DNA of 22,743 bases from a virus: positions 1-22,743 of the IMG/VR virus record IMGVR_UViG_3300029625_000016. The stretch is one strand, 5' to 3'. Positions within the stretch are counted from its first letter, which is position 1, and each line of letters begins with the position of its first letter. The notes below the pieces were generated by a model. That model was not told the DNA's origin. It saw nothing but the letters and a program-made list of their open reading frames with translations, and ran no database searches. The position numbers and the translations under genes are program-made. Shown here piece after piece: positions 15,324 to 22,674 of the stretch.

Positions 15324-16115
15324 TTACTTAACCTCCTTTTTATAATGAGGGTTGTATTTTTTTGCCCATTCTCTACCCAGTTCATAGAGATTATTGGGTT
15401 TTTTATCCTGTGTCTTCGTATTGTCAACTACCGCTTTTTGAATTGCGGCATATCCACTACGCGATTCATTCTTATTGCCGGAATAGACGCCGATCTGATC
15501 CCGGAATGTCCTGGCAAGAGCGTCTGCCGCCTTCTTGCGTTCCATAGGGTCCGGGATACTCGCTATAAAAGGTTTAACAGCCTTAATTGCCGTGAGAACA
15601 GCATCCCTCCTGATGCTGCTGTCGGCACCAGGGATAGGATTTTCCGGCCTTTCTTCGGGCGGCATGACAGGACCAGCGCTAATGTTTTCGTCCTTCAACT
15701 CGCTCTCAGGAGTAATTGTTACGGACTGGTCAGCTTTTTCATCGTTGTCCTTTGCATGTCCTTCAAGCTCTTTTTCGAGCGAATCCAGACTGTCGGGTTC
15801 TTCTTTCTCCAGCTTTGCATGAAGTGCCTTATCGCTTTCTACCAACTGGTTGACAATTGCCGTAAGAGCGTCGATTTTTTTCGATAGCTCAGCAATAGCG
15901 TTAGGCTCATCAGCAACAGCAGCAGTTGCCGCTGGAGGGCTGGGAGCGGATTGGACAGAAACGTTATCTTTAACGCTCTTGTCGTCCTTCATCTTGTCAT
16001 CATCTTCAGCCATTTCCACCGCCATACGAGAAGCCTCCGCTAACTCCTCCGGATCAGCATCCTTTGCAAATGCCGAAAGCATTTTGCCGATGATGGTTTT
16101 TTTGTTGATTTTCAT
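15324..16115 (-). CDS. nested in-frame scaffold protein (internal start in the DUF2213 gene)
   Basis: An ATG at 16115 (Met189 of the full protein) is preceded at seven bases by AAAGGGG (16129-16123), as strong as the starts of neighbouring genes. It would yield a 263-residue protein, MKINKKTIIGKMLSAFAKDA onward. That comprises only the acidic coiled-coil and basic C-terminal part and starts just after the protease domain ends. Lambda C/Nu3 and several other phages make protease-scaffold and free scaffold from one gene in this way. The site is seen in the sequence; its use is inferred. Confidence 0.55.
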   Translation of the reverse strand: MKINKKTIIGKMLSAFAKDADPEELAEASRMAVEMAEDDDKMKDDKSVKDNVSVQSAPSPPAATAAVADEPNAIAELSKKIDALTAIVNQLVESDKALHAKLEKEEPDSLDSLEKELEGHAKDNDEKADQSVTITPESELKDENISAGPVMPPEERPENPIPGADSSIRRDAVLTAIKAVKPFIASIPDPMERKKAADALARTFRDQIGVYSGNKNESRSGYAAIQKAVVDNTKTQDKKPNNLYELGREWAKKYNPHYKKEVK

Positions 16116-16679
16116 TTTCTTGCCCCTTTCATCAGAAAATCTTGATTTCGGACTTTCGTCCTTTATTGCAACGCGAGGCCCAGCGCGTCCGGAAGTCACT
16201 ACCGCTACATGGTTCCCGCGAATCTGCTTCTGCTGGTATTTCCCGTCACCTATAGGTTCATAGATGCAGTTATACCCGCAGGATACTTCCCGTTTCCCAT
16301 TCTCAATTTCCGAGATGAGACGTGGGTCTTTAATGAATAGATCGGCGAGCAACAGGTCTGCTTCTTCGTTTGTGCCCTGTCTGACATTTGTTACCTGCCC
16401 TTTTTCGTAAGAGGAATAATTATCTGGTCTCACGTTATCAGGCGGATGTTCGTTAGTAACGGACTTGCCCTCAAAACTAGCTATCGTAGCAGGGTGAAAC
16501 ACCTCTTCCGGGCTGCGGTACACTAATACTTTCTGGTCATGGGCATCCTCCAGACCTATTTCCTGGCCCAAATATTCCTGCCAGCCGGTACGGGCTATTG
16601 GGACATTGTGGCAAATTAAAAACCCCTCCGGGGTTTTGGTCATGTTGGGAGATATTCTGCTGCCGTAAAACGCTTTCAC
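15324..16679 (-). CDS. DUF2213 prohead protease fused to scaffold domain
   Basis: A 451-residue protein starting at GTG 16679 after GAGGTGATG. Residues 1-175 match DUF2213: FLICHNVPIARTGWQEYLGQ, FEGKSVTNEHPPDNVRPDNY, ENGKREVSCGYNCIYEP, IRGNHVAVVTSGRAGPRVAI. His78 and Ser133, with His157, fit the serine protease residues of HK97-fold prohead proteases; this is inference from spacing. Residues 190-350 are acidic and Lys/Glu/Ala-rich with predicted coiled coil (IAELSKKIDALTAIVNQLVE), as in scaffolds. The C-terminal 60 residues are basic and may bind capsid subunits. It should guide capsid assembly and then digest scaffold. An internal ribosome site can make the scaffold part alone. Confidence 0.88.
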   Translation of the reverse strand: MKAFYGSRISPNMTKTPEGFLICHNVPIARTGWQEYLGQEIGLEDAHDQKVLVYRSPEEVFHPATIASFEGKSVTNEHPPDNVRPDNYSSYEKGQVTNVRQGTNEEADLLLADLFIKDPRLISEIENGKREVSCGYNCIYEPIGDGKYQQKQIRGNHVAVVTSGRAGPRVAIKDESPKSRFSDERGKKMKINKKTIIGKMLSAFAKDADPEELAEASRMAVEMAEDDDKMKDDKSVKDNVSVQSAPSPPAATAAVADEPNAIAELSKKIDALTAIVNQLVESDKALHAKLEKEEPDSLDSLEKELEGHAKDNDEKADQSVTITPESELKDENISAGPVMPPEERPENPIPGADSSIRRDAVLTAIKAVKPFIASIPDPMERKKAADALARTFRDQIGVYSGNKNESRSGYAAIQKAVVDNTKTQDKKPNNLYELGREWAKKYNPHYKKEVK

Positions 16680-16712
16680 ATTGTCATCACCTCTCTTCTT
16701 TTTTGGTAGATA

Positions 16713-16898
16713 TTACCGCAGCCCGCCTATCCGGGTATTCCTGCAAATAGCATCCACGCCGCTCCAACAATCCCTATTGCTTTTCCCAGCCTTCTTCAGA
16801 GCAATGGCTACAGCCTGTTTCTGAGGGTGCCCGGATTCAATCAGTTCTTTGATGTTGCGGCTGATCACAGCCTGGCTAGAACCTTTTTCAAGCGGCAA
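16713..16898 (-). CDS. small conserved phage protein (MPLxKGSSQ type)
   Basis: I choose TTG at 16898, because AGGTGA lies five bases before it and the resulting protein starts [20 protein letters not shown]. That fits a widespread small phage protein that begins MPLxKGSS and contains [20 protein letters not shown] at 16907 is also in frame but overlaps the Shine-Dalgarno. The C-terminal 20 residues contain two cysteines ([13 protein letters not shown]). It is often found near portal, head or replication genes; its function is not established. It lies between the minor head and protease genes in the same operon. Confidence 0.72.
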   Translation of the reverse strand: MPLEKGSSQAVISRNIKELIESGHPQKQAVAIALKKAGKSNRDCWSGVDAICRNTRIGGLR

Positions 16899-16914
16899 TT
16901 CTCTCACCTGCCTT

Positions 16915-17763
16915 TCACAGAACGCTGTGCTGGTTCAACGCTTCAAATTCTGCTTTCGTCATCGTCACAATAGCGCTGCCGTAATAAACTTTATGCGGCC
17001 AACTGACTCTATCTATTCCAGTCAGCGGTGCAGCGTAACAGCGGCAGTTCCATATCTCCCCGGCGTGATAGGGAGGGGGAGGGTTCTTTTCGCCAATCAG
17101 TTTTTCCGGCGATGGCGGGTTATTCCAGTTCACCAAAATGCGGTTCATATGTTTGTGGCTGGAACGTACCCGTTGATCTTCGGAAGTGCGCCATTCATAC
17201 CACTGCAGGCCGATGGATTCGGCGCGTGCCCGCGTCAGTGCCGCCCATGTCTTTGACACCTCCGTCCTTGCAATCAACTGCGCTTTAGCGTGGGTAATTT
17301 CAGGGAACTTCTCCCGGATTTCTCTGACCATATCAGAAGCTCTGCGTCCTTTTAACGCCTCTCGCGCAATATAGTCAGTAACTTTACCCGCTATATCCAG
17401 AGGCAAAGTTTTTATCAATTCCGCGTTGCGCCGTATCTGGTAGTACACTTCGCCGCCGATTTCGGTACTGAGTTCGCGCTTCAGTGCCGCATAAATGATT
17501 CTTCCCCTGCCGCCTTTTCGAGCTGCCTGCCGCCATGATTTCGCATTCTCGACGAAAAGGTGGGTTACCATCCTGGAAGCTGTTTCCTGCGCATATTTCT
17601 CCAGAGCCAGGACGTATAGCGAGTTCTTTAGGATGCTAATGACACGATATGGGTCTGATTCTCCTTCAATTGCTTTTCTTAAAAATTCTAGAATATCCAT
17701 GATACTGCGAAAAAATTCGGTCTCGATCCGCTGTTTAGGCTGCCAGATGTTGTCCCTGTCCAT
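16915..17763 (-). CDS. minor head protein (SPP1 gp7 / Mu F family)
   Basis: A 282-residue protein. The N-terminal half is helical. The C-terminal half has the Mu F-like pattern: [20 protein letters not shown] (164-183), [20 protein letters not shown] (191-210), and [20 protein letters not shown] (232-251). The GEIWNCRC motif with paired cysteines is diagnostic. The start ATG lies just after the portal stop and follows GGGAG. Family members bind the portal inside the procapsid and are few per virion; in SPP1 gp7 affects DNA ejection. No toxin or ADP-ribosyltransferase fusion is seen at the C-terminus. Confidence 0.9.
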   Translation of the reverse strand: MDRDNIWQPKQRIETEFFRSIMDILEFLRKAIEGESDPYRVISILKNSLYVLALEKYAQETASRMVTHLFVENAKSWRQAARKGGRGRIIYAALKRELSTEIGGEVYYQIRRNAELIKTLPLDIAGKVTDYIAREALKGRRASDMVREIREKFPEITHAKAQLIARTEVSKTWAALTRARAESIGLQWYEWRTSEDQRVRSSHKHMNRILVNWNNPPSPEKLIGEKNPPPPYHAGEIWNCRCYAAPLTGIDRVSWPHKVYYGSAIVTMTKAEFEALNQHSVL

Positions 17764-17766
17764 GAT

Positions 17767-19302
17767 TTATTCTCCCGGCTTCCTGTAGAAGCGGCTATGG
17801 CCGTACCGTTTGTAATACTCTTCATTGGACATTTTATTCGGTATATCCTCATGGGCGGTAGATTGCTCATGAGAGTGGTAGGGATCCAACATGCCCAAAT
17901 CCGTCTCACCGGCTATTGTGGGACGGTCGCTGGCTTTCTCTATGTCCTCATCAGTTATATTGCTCCATAAGCCGGTAAGCGGTTCGATCTGTCTAAGTTC
18001 CTTCAATGCTATCTTGGGACTGATCAGCCCCATGTTATACACATCGGCTATGGACTGAGTCAATCTATTTGCGAGGTCGGCCTTGTCCGTATCCGTATTG
18101 CGTCTCACAGGATTAAAACGGTATGACAGATCATCGGGAACATACCCAAACTCAGACATGCATAAAACGGGGAGCAGTTTATCAATCGCCGGTCTTAAAT
18201 AAGCTTCCTGTTTTTCTTCAATAGTGTCGTAATAATTCTGCAGATCGCTCTCACCTGTGGCATTCATCCCTGCCGGGCTGCGACCGAAAAGTTTCGTTAC
18301 GGGAATTTCAGCGGCACCGCTGACATCGAGCATAAAATTCTCGTATATCTCGGCGAGACCGCTAAAAGTATACTGTTTCGCCTCGAAGTCATCGTCCTTA
18401 TCGATGATGTAGAGGCCCATGTTATTCATTAGCCAGTTCTGGGCCTGCACCGTATTGTAAAGGAGCTGCTGCGCCTGCGCGTTATTAGTGGCCAGCATTT
18501 GCCCTAATTCGTTCATTTTAAGAACGCGTAGATTGGCCAGGAACACCAACTGCGCGATATTCCAGCTGGTGTTGTCGCGCTTTTTTAACTCTTCAAAGAC
18601 ATGCTCTATTTCCGACGCGCCCCAGTATATTTCGGCCTGTTTTTCCCAGAACGGCAGGTCGCGTCCGACAAACCGGATCACGCGGCTATGATGTATGTTA
18701 ATAATTTCGCTCGTAGCATGATTCACCACCTGGTAAGTGCTGGGCAGTCCGAATTCCGGGTCATTTATATCAGTTACCAGGTCCGGACCGGGATATATGC
18801 CTGACCAGCGGTCAACGACGAGAAGACCCTTGAAACTGCCGGGGAATACCGAGTCAACGTCCAGAGGCTGATCAAGAATGTCTTCATGGCCGTCAATCAT
18901 TATGATTGCCGCCGCGCCGCCATAAAGCCTTCCCCATTTGAGACCTTCGAGTATCTTGGCCTTGACTCTCGTCCTGCGCTCCAGGATCGCTATTTTTTCA
19001 ATGTCCTGCGGAGGCAACTGACTCGATATTTGGTACCAGTTTTTACACATATCCTCCGGCACGACGTCGATAATTTTACGAATGACCCAGTGGCTGCGAT
19101 AGAGGCTGTTCATAAGCTGGTAATTCTTTGTCAGCCTGGTCAGCGGGTAATCAGTTGCCTCCAGGATATTGGGCATACCCCAGCCTAATCGGGCCAGCGC
19201 GTTCTGAAAAGCGTCCAGCGTTTTCATGCTGCTGCGCTCGCTGGCATTATCATAAAACTCCGGGTGTATTTTTTTTCTCTTTGCGCTATTGCGGCGTCCC
19301 AT
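17767..19302 (-). CDS. portal protein (DUF1073 family)
   Basis: A 511-residue protein. Residues 30-92 (AFQNALARLGWGMPNILEAT, then SLYRSHWVIRKIIDVVPEDM) are the DUF1073 N-terminal signature. The middle holds GGAAAIIMIDGHEDILDQPL and the C-terminal half has FGRSPAGMNATGESDLQNYY followed by EEKQEAYLRPAIDKLLPVL, the conserved stem and wing part. Length fits the family. AAGGTGG precedes the ATG. It forms the dodecameric ring at one capsid vertex, through which the terminase packs DNA, and lies between the terminase and the minor head gene as usual. Some DUF1073 proteins are annotated near anti-CBASS Acb1, but only portal features are seen here. Confidence 0.92.
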   Translation of the reverse strand: MGRRNSAKRKKIHPEFYDNASERSSMKTLDAFQNALARLGWGMPNILEATDYPLTRLTKNYQLMNSLYRSHWVIRKIIDVVPEDMCKNWYQISSQLPPQDIEKIAILERRTRVKAKILEGLKWGRLYGGAAAIIMIDGHEDILDQPLDVDSVFPGSFKGLLVVDRWSGIYPGPDLVTDINDPEFGLPSTYQVVNHATSEIINIHHSRVIRFVGRDLPFWEKQAEIYWGASEIEHVFEELKKRDNTSWNIAQLVFLANLRVLKMNELGQMLATNNAQAQQLLYNTVQAQNWLMNNMGLYIIDKDDDFEAKQYTFSGLAEIYENFMLDVSGAAEIPVTKLFGRSPAGMNATGESDLQNYYDTIEEKQEAYLRPAIDKLLPVLCMSEFGYVPDDLSYRFNPVRRNTDTDKADLANRLTQSIADVYNMGLISPKIALKELRQIEPLTGLWSNITDEDIEKASDRPTIAGETDLGMLDPYHSHEQSTAHEDIPNKMSNEEYYKRYGHSRFYRKPGE

Positions 19303-19329
19303 ATAAAATTACCACCTTTTGCTGGCTAG

Positions 19330-21444
19330 CTAGCCAGCCAGTCTCCAGGGCTTTATCTTGGTTTTCATGTAGAAGCGCAGCGCTTCCAGCGCTTCCATGC
19401 TGCCGGAAGGGACTTCTTTGCCGCGCTCCCTAGCCTTTTCATCCCACATGCAGGATGTTATTTCGCGTATGGTTTGCTGGCATTTTTCATGCACGCGTAA
19501 CATGCCCCACCGGATCATGCTGGACGTAATCCTTATGCCGTCGTTGAGGTCATCGACGGCATCGCGAACAAAATGCCCCCTCAAGCGCAATTCGCGCTTG
19601 AAACTTTCAGCGCCTGGACTGAGAATAATCTCTGCGGTCGCGTCGCTGTCTCCTATGAATTTCTCCAGATCGTCAGCATATTGTTTATCTGTTTTCTGCT
19701 GCCCGCTTTCGAGGCTATTGTAGTAGTATTCGTCAACCTGCCACACGGTGCGACCATCGTCCCATAAGTCAAGAAATACCATCGGCGTTGTCGTGCCGTA
19801 TTTCACTGCCACAGAACGCGTGGCGACATTTTTCAACCATAACGGTTGCGTGTCGTCGTTAAAAATATTGCTGCTGCTCCACATATCGTACACCAACATG
19901 GATTTTGCGCCTTGAAGCACCGAAAGTGCCATTTCAAGAGCGTCAGGTCCGTCATCATGCGCCGCCTTGGGCCAGTTTTCGAGTTGATCTATTAATACTC
20001 GCTGGTTCCTGTGAAATTTTACATAACCGTTATTGACGGTCGGCTGAATCGATTGAATGCGAAGCTCCTTATTTTTTATGGTCCTTATCTCGCGCAGATT
20101 GAGATAGAACCCGGCCGCAGCCGAGCGCTTGGCAACTTCATCCTTGAAGAACTGCTGGAACTGTACGGTTTCAACGCAAACCTCGTCGAATTTCCACACA
20201 CCGTGCATTTCAAACAGCGTCTCTATTATTTTGTCCGGGTGCATTCGGCGCAGTACCGCATCAAGCACGTACATATAACCAGTCCTCAGATGTTTGCCCA
20301 CGACGATGATAGCGGTGTAATCCGCCGAAGAGGTTTTGCCCATTGATGGGTCTACAGCGGCCACGACACGCATCTCCTCGCGTGGCGGCGCGTAATCATA
20401 CAAAGAACAATTAAATATCCTGTCTTCCGGGTTTATCGGTTCGTTCTGAAGCTCCGAATTAAACGAAGCCTCACCTTCAGTAACGCGCACCACCATCAAG
20501 TCATAGTAAGATTGCTTTTCCGGCCACAGGACTTCAGTTCCTTCCAGCATATCCTTTTTGTTTTTCTCAAAAAAATCCCTGGCTTTTTCTGTCCTGTCCG
20601 GCAGGCTGAGATCCGTAATTATCTCGGCCCACTCATCCCAAAGGTCCTGCCTGGGAGAAAACGATTTTACCGCCCGGTGTATCACAGATACCCAGGCCGG
20701 ATTGGTAAGAACCCACGAGAAAAGGCTGTCGTAGTGAATTATCGTTCCGACGTACACTATATCCGTATAGTCATCGCCGAGCTTCAGAACAACTTTTGTG
20801 AACCAGCTTTTTAATTTGGCACGCTGCTCTGGAGTAACCGTATTTTCGTCGTTTTCCAAATCGTCCAGAATTATCAGGTCCGGCCTGTATTTCCCGTGAC
20901 GCCGCCCGCGGATTTTTTGCCCGCTGCCGGCACATTCCAGCTTTATATTCGTATTGGTAACACACTCTATGGTATTCCACGGCGTGCCGACGATACTGCC
21001 AAAGTCCTCTAAAATACGTTCGTTACCCTCCAGTTCCCGTTGTATGTCAACCAAAAACTCGCTAGCCTGCGCCGCAGTGTCACTTATGATGAAAATATAA
21101 TTCTTTCGCCTGTATAGAGCGCAATAGAGGGGGAATACCAGCGTGGTACGCGTGGACTTGGCATAACCACGCGGCGATGCTTCCGCGTACCTGTTGCCTC
21201 CCGGCGTGTCGGCGATACGCTGCAGCACCTGATAACCATGCCTGTGAAATTCCGGTGTCTCGCGAAAAAGCCGGTCGGGGAAATATGCCCTTGCAAAATA
21301 CTCCATATCCAGCTCGCCAAGCTGCTTCCGCAAGCCTTTAGGACCGGTCAGAGGCATGTTTTTTTCAATTATCAAGTCTATCTGATCGCTGGTAAAATGC
21401 TTTCTCAGGTACTCCATCAAAAGTTTTTTCTCGGCAACGTCCAT
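19330..21444 (-). CDS. terL: terminase large subunit with extra C-terminal nuclease-like domain
   Basis: A 704-residue protein, well above the usual 450-550. The ATPase has Walker A-like SPRGYAKST (90-98), Walker B DLIILDDLE (189-197) and coupling motif YVGTIIHYDS (231-240). The first nuclease domain has VAAVDPSMGKTSSADYTAII with Asp365, then EVCVETVQF (Glu425) and HDDGPDALE (Asp498/Asp501), so it looks complete. Residues about 541-697 form a second unit resembling PBSX-type terminase nucleases: VKYGTTTPMVFLDLWDDGRT, DEYYYNSLESGQQKTDKQYA, DLNDGIRITSSMIRWGMLR and CMWDEKARERGKE. In that unit the expected acidic positions appear as Lys548, Ser609, Met683 and Glu687. GAGGGGT precedes the ATG. It is the packaging motor and DNA-cutting enzyme. 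Confidence 0.92.
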   Translation of the reverse strand: MDVAEKKLLMEYLRKHFTSDQIDLIIEKNMPLTGPKGLRKQLGELDMEYFARAYFPDRLFRETPEFHRHGYQVLQRIADTPGGNRYAEASPRGYAKSTRTTLVFPLYCALYRRKNYIFIISDTAAQASEFLVDIQRELEGNERILEDFGSIVGTPWNTIECVTNTNIKLECAGSGQKIRGRRHGKYRPDLIILDDLENDENTVTPEQRAKLKSWFTKVVLKLGDDYTDIVYVGTIIHYDSLFSWVLTNPAWVSVIHRAVKSFSPRQDLWDEWAEIITDLSLPDRTEKARDFFEKNKKDMLEGTEVLWPEKQSYYDLMVVRVTEGEASFNSELQNEPINPEDRIFNCSLYDYAPPREEMRVVAAVDPSMGKTSSADYTAIIVVGKHLRTGYMYVLDAVLRRMHPDKIIETLFEMHGVWKFDEVCVETVQFQQFFKDEVAKRSAAAGFYLNLREIRTIKNKELRIQSIQPTVNNGYVKFHRNQRVLIDQLENWPKAAHDDGPDALEMALSVLQGAKSMLVYDMWSSSNIFNDDTQPLWLKNVATRSVAVKYGTTTPMVFLDLWDDGRTVWQVDEYYYNSLESGQQKTDKQYADDLEKFIGDSDATAEIILSPGAESFKRELRLRGHFVRDAVDDLNDGIRITSSMIRWGMLRVHEKCQQTIREITSCMWDEKARERGKEVPSGSMEALEALRFYMKTKIKPWRLAG

Positions 21445-21482
21445 AAAAATTACCCCTCGTCGTCACACAACTGCCGTGAAAA

Positions 21483-21725
21483 TCACACTACCTTTATCCT
21501 GCTGCGCCTGTGAGCAGCGGAATAATCGGCGTACTGTCTCATTCCTTCTCTGGTCGGCTCGACAACTATGCACTCATCATCAAACTCGAAAACCTTCATG
21601 TCTTCGCCGTATTCCTGCACGTAAATATTCACCGCACCAATAATCGTTTTTCTGCGGCGCATTATATCCAAAAAGGCTAAAGCTATGGATTCAGGTGTCA
21701 TGCCTTTCTTGAACTTTATCCGCAA
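21483..21725 (-). CDS. small protein of unknown function before terL
   Basis: About 80 residues from TTG 21725, which has GAGGTG nine bases upstream. A longer in-frame TTG at 21764 with AGAAGG would give 93 residues but a 74-base overlap with the preceding gene. With the preferred start, the overlap is 35 bases. The protein contains FKKGMTPESIALAFLDIMRR, NIYVQEYGEDMKVFEFDDEC and a basic C-terminus (SAAHRRSRIKVV). I do not recognise a family. It occupies the usual place of a terminase small subunit but is short and lacks a clear DNA-binding helix pair, so I do not call it one. Confidence 0.62.
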   Translation of the reverse strand: MRIKFKKGMTPESIALAFLDIMRRRKTIIGAVNIYVQEYGEDMKVFEFDDECIVVEPTREGMRQYADYSAAHRRSRIKVV

Positions 21726-22227
21726 CTCTTCCAGCACCTCGCTTAATAAGATCGCGAGAAACAAAATAACCTTCTTCGCTGCTGTATATAATAAGATCGT
21801 GTCTCCTGAGTTCAGCTATAATATACAGAGTAGCTCTTCTGCTTTTCCTGAAAACTTTCTCAATATCGGATACCGTCATCTGCCGCTTTTTTCTCCCAAA
21901 AACCAGTCTTCCAGTGCCCCACTCTATGAAAGGAGCCAAGTACAACAAATATCCGGCGCTTTCAGGCGGCAACCCCTTGCGCATAAGAGAAACGAGTTCT
22001 TCAACCATAAGCATAACGTAAGGTTTTTTCCCACCTGTATGCTTGGGCTTTCTTTTTGACCTGCCTTTATTGCCGCGAGAACTCCAAAACGTATAAAGAG
22101 GTTCCGGTAATTCAGGATGATTGATGTATACAAGTTCGCTACTATGAGTCCTTTCGCGACTCAATATAAATTCATCCATAGTAGCATTTCTCTCACCACG
22201 CAGATATTCAAGAGTCTCTTTTTTCAT
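21691..22227 (-). CDS. winged-helix DNA-binding protein, possible regulator or small terminase
   Basis: A 178-residue protein from ATG 22227, after AGGGG. A GTG at 22302 is also in frame but would translate through the palindrome at 22268-22291. Residues 50-68 are very basic (RGNKGRSKRKPKHTGGKK). Residues 85-162 look like a winged helix: SAGYLLYLAPFIEWGTGRLV, then MTVSDIEKVFRKSRRATLYI for the helix-turn-helix and LRRHDLIIYSSEEGYFVSRD for the wing. Similar proteins occur in Bacillota phages and plasmids as regulators or replication-type DNA binders. Being two genes before terL, it may regulate the late operon, perhaps through the nearby palindrome, or act as the small terminase. Function is inferred. 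Confidence 0.68.
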   Translation of the reverse strand: MKKETLEYLRGERNATMDEFILSRERTHSSELVYINHPELPEPLYTFWSSRGNKGRSKRKPKHTGGKKPYVMLMVEELVSLMRKGLPPESAGYLLYLAPFIEWGTGRLVFGRKKRQMTVSDIEKVFRKSRRATLYIIAELRRHDLIIYSSEEGYFVSRDLIKRGAGRVADKVQERHDT

Positions 22228-22267
22228 ACCGATACCCCTGTTAAGATCAATGCACATAAGGGTTAGG

Positions 22268-22291
22268 GGGGGTGCAAAATTTTGCACCCCC
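22268..22291. promoter_or_regulatory. 24-bp perfect palindrome upstream of the winged-helix gene
   Basis: Both halves of 12 bases (GGGGGTGCAAAA and its complement) abut with no spacer, centred between 22279 and 22280. It lies 41 bases before the ATG at 22227. There is no T-tract on either side, so it is not a typical terminator. A dimeric DNA-binding protein site is the simplest reading. Confidence 0.55.
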
Positions 22292-22407
22292 AAAAATGCC
22301 ACTCAGCCTTACAGCCGCAAGGGTTCCAGGGTTTTTCGCGTGCATTTCGTTTATATATATGCTTTTTTCTGTGCAGACGCTATCGAGCATACCCCAGGGC
22401 GTATGTA

Positions 22408-22429
22408 GATGTGGGTACGGATGTGGGTA
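22408..22429. repeat. tandem direct repeat, 12-bp period
   Basis: GATGTGGGTA occurs at 22408-22417 and again at 22420-22429, separated by CG. A degenerate third copy (GTATGTA) may precede them. Short repeats of this sort next to terminase genes can be protein-binding iterons. Confidence 0.6.
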
Positions 22430-22440
22430 TGATAATGCTA

Positions 22441-22455
22441 TTCCATTTAATGGAA
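22441..22455. repeat. inverted repeat TTCCATT-T-AATGGAA
   Basis: A perfect 7-bp inverted repeat around a single T, eleven bases after the tandem repeats. AT-rich and too short for a terminator; it may be a small operator half-site pair. Confidence 0.5.
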
Positions 22456-22483
22456 GCCCGCACGCGAGAGCGCAAAATATGGA

Positions 22484-22499
22484 GGGGGAGGAATCCCCC
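22484..22499. repeat. GC-rich hairpin GGGGGA-GGAA-TCCCCC
   Basis: A 6-bp stem with a four-base loop. A T-run on the plus strand follows seven bases later, too far for a normal terminator, and there is no plus-strand gene before it. Role unknown. Confidence 0.45.
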
Positions 22500-22549
22500 C
22501 GCCGGGTTTTTCTGTTTAGGACGCCTCAAAACTTGGCAACCTCCCGCCG

Positions 22550-22584
22550 AAAAAAGTACCCAAAAGGAACATTTCGGGTACTTT
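22550..22584 (-). terminator. rho-independent terminator after the partial upstream gene
   Basis: On the minus strand AAAGTACCC (22584-22576) pairs perfectly with GGGTACTTT (22561-22553) across a 14-base loop and runs into six T residues (22555-22550). It begins at the stop codon of the partial gene and so ends that transcript before the terminase operon. Confidence 0.82.
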
Positions 22585-22674
22585 CACAGCTTCCCGTGTT
22601 TCACGGCCGCGCCTTTCTTCCCGGCCTCGCTTTTCGTCCGCAGTACCTTCCGGCCGAAACGCCCCTCTATGTAC
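22584..22674 (-). CDS. C-terminal end of an unidentified basic protein (partial)
   Basis: A minus-strand frame is open from the last real base of the contig to TGA at 22586-22584. It encodes 29 residues, YIEGRFGRKVLRTKSEAGKK then GAAVKHGKL. It is rich in Lys and Arg, with a Ser-Glu-Ala-Gly-Lys-Lys-Gly stretch. The N-terminus is lost because adapter sequence begins at 22675. The immediate terminator after the stop supports a real gene end. The family is not recognised, and a chance open frame cannot be ruled out at this length. Confidence 0.45.

Larger units (their letters stand above)
22303..22549. other. non-coding region upstream of the terminase genes
   Basis: No credible coding frame is seen on either strand. 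It contains a direct repeat of GATGTGGGTA at 22408-22417 and 22420-22429, a 7-bp inverted repeat around 22441-22455, a GGGGGA/TCCCCC hairpin at 22484-22499, and a TATATATA run near 22352-22359. No convincing -35/-10 pair was found. Position just upstream of the terminase region makes it a candidate for the packaging start site and late-operon control, but nothing proves it. Confidence 0.5.

Noticed and set aside
15312-15887. 191-codon open frame on the plus strand (and overlapping 95- and 137-codon frames)
   Set aside because: Antisense to the Lys/Glu/Ala-rich scaffold region; the Phe/Cys- or Ser-rich composition is what the complement of such a region gives.
17767-19302. DUF1073 protein as an anti-CBASS Acb1 enzyme
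   Set aside because: Length, the portal core motifs (GMNATGESDLQNYY) and the place between terminase and minor head genes point to a portal; I did not see paired HxT/HxS motifs of the 2H phosphoesterase type.
22228-22302. Upstream GTG start at 22302 for the winged-helix gene
   Set aside because: It would translate the palindrome and lacks a good Shine-Dalgarno, while ATG 22227 has AGGGG at suitable distance.
22484-22511. GGGGGA/TCCCCC hairpin plus T-run as a plus-strand terminator
   Set aside because: The T-run starts seven bases after the stem and there is no plus-strand gene to terminate.
1-22674. CRISPR arrays, tRNA or rRNA genes, insertion sequences
   Set aside because: No regular repeat-spacer pattern, tRNA cloverleaf sequence, rRNA segment or transposase frame was seen on either strand by reading. 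A tRNAscan or ISfinder run was not possible.
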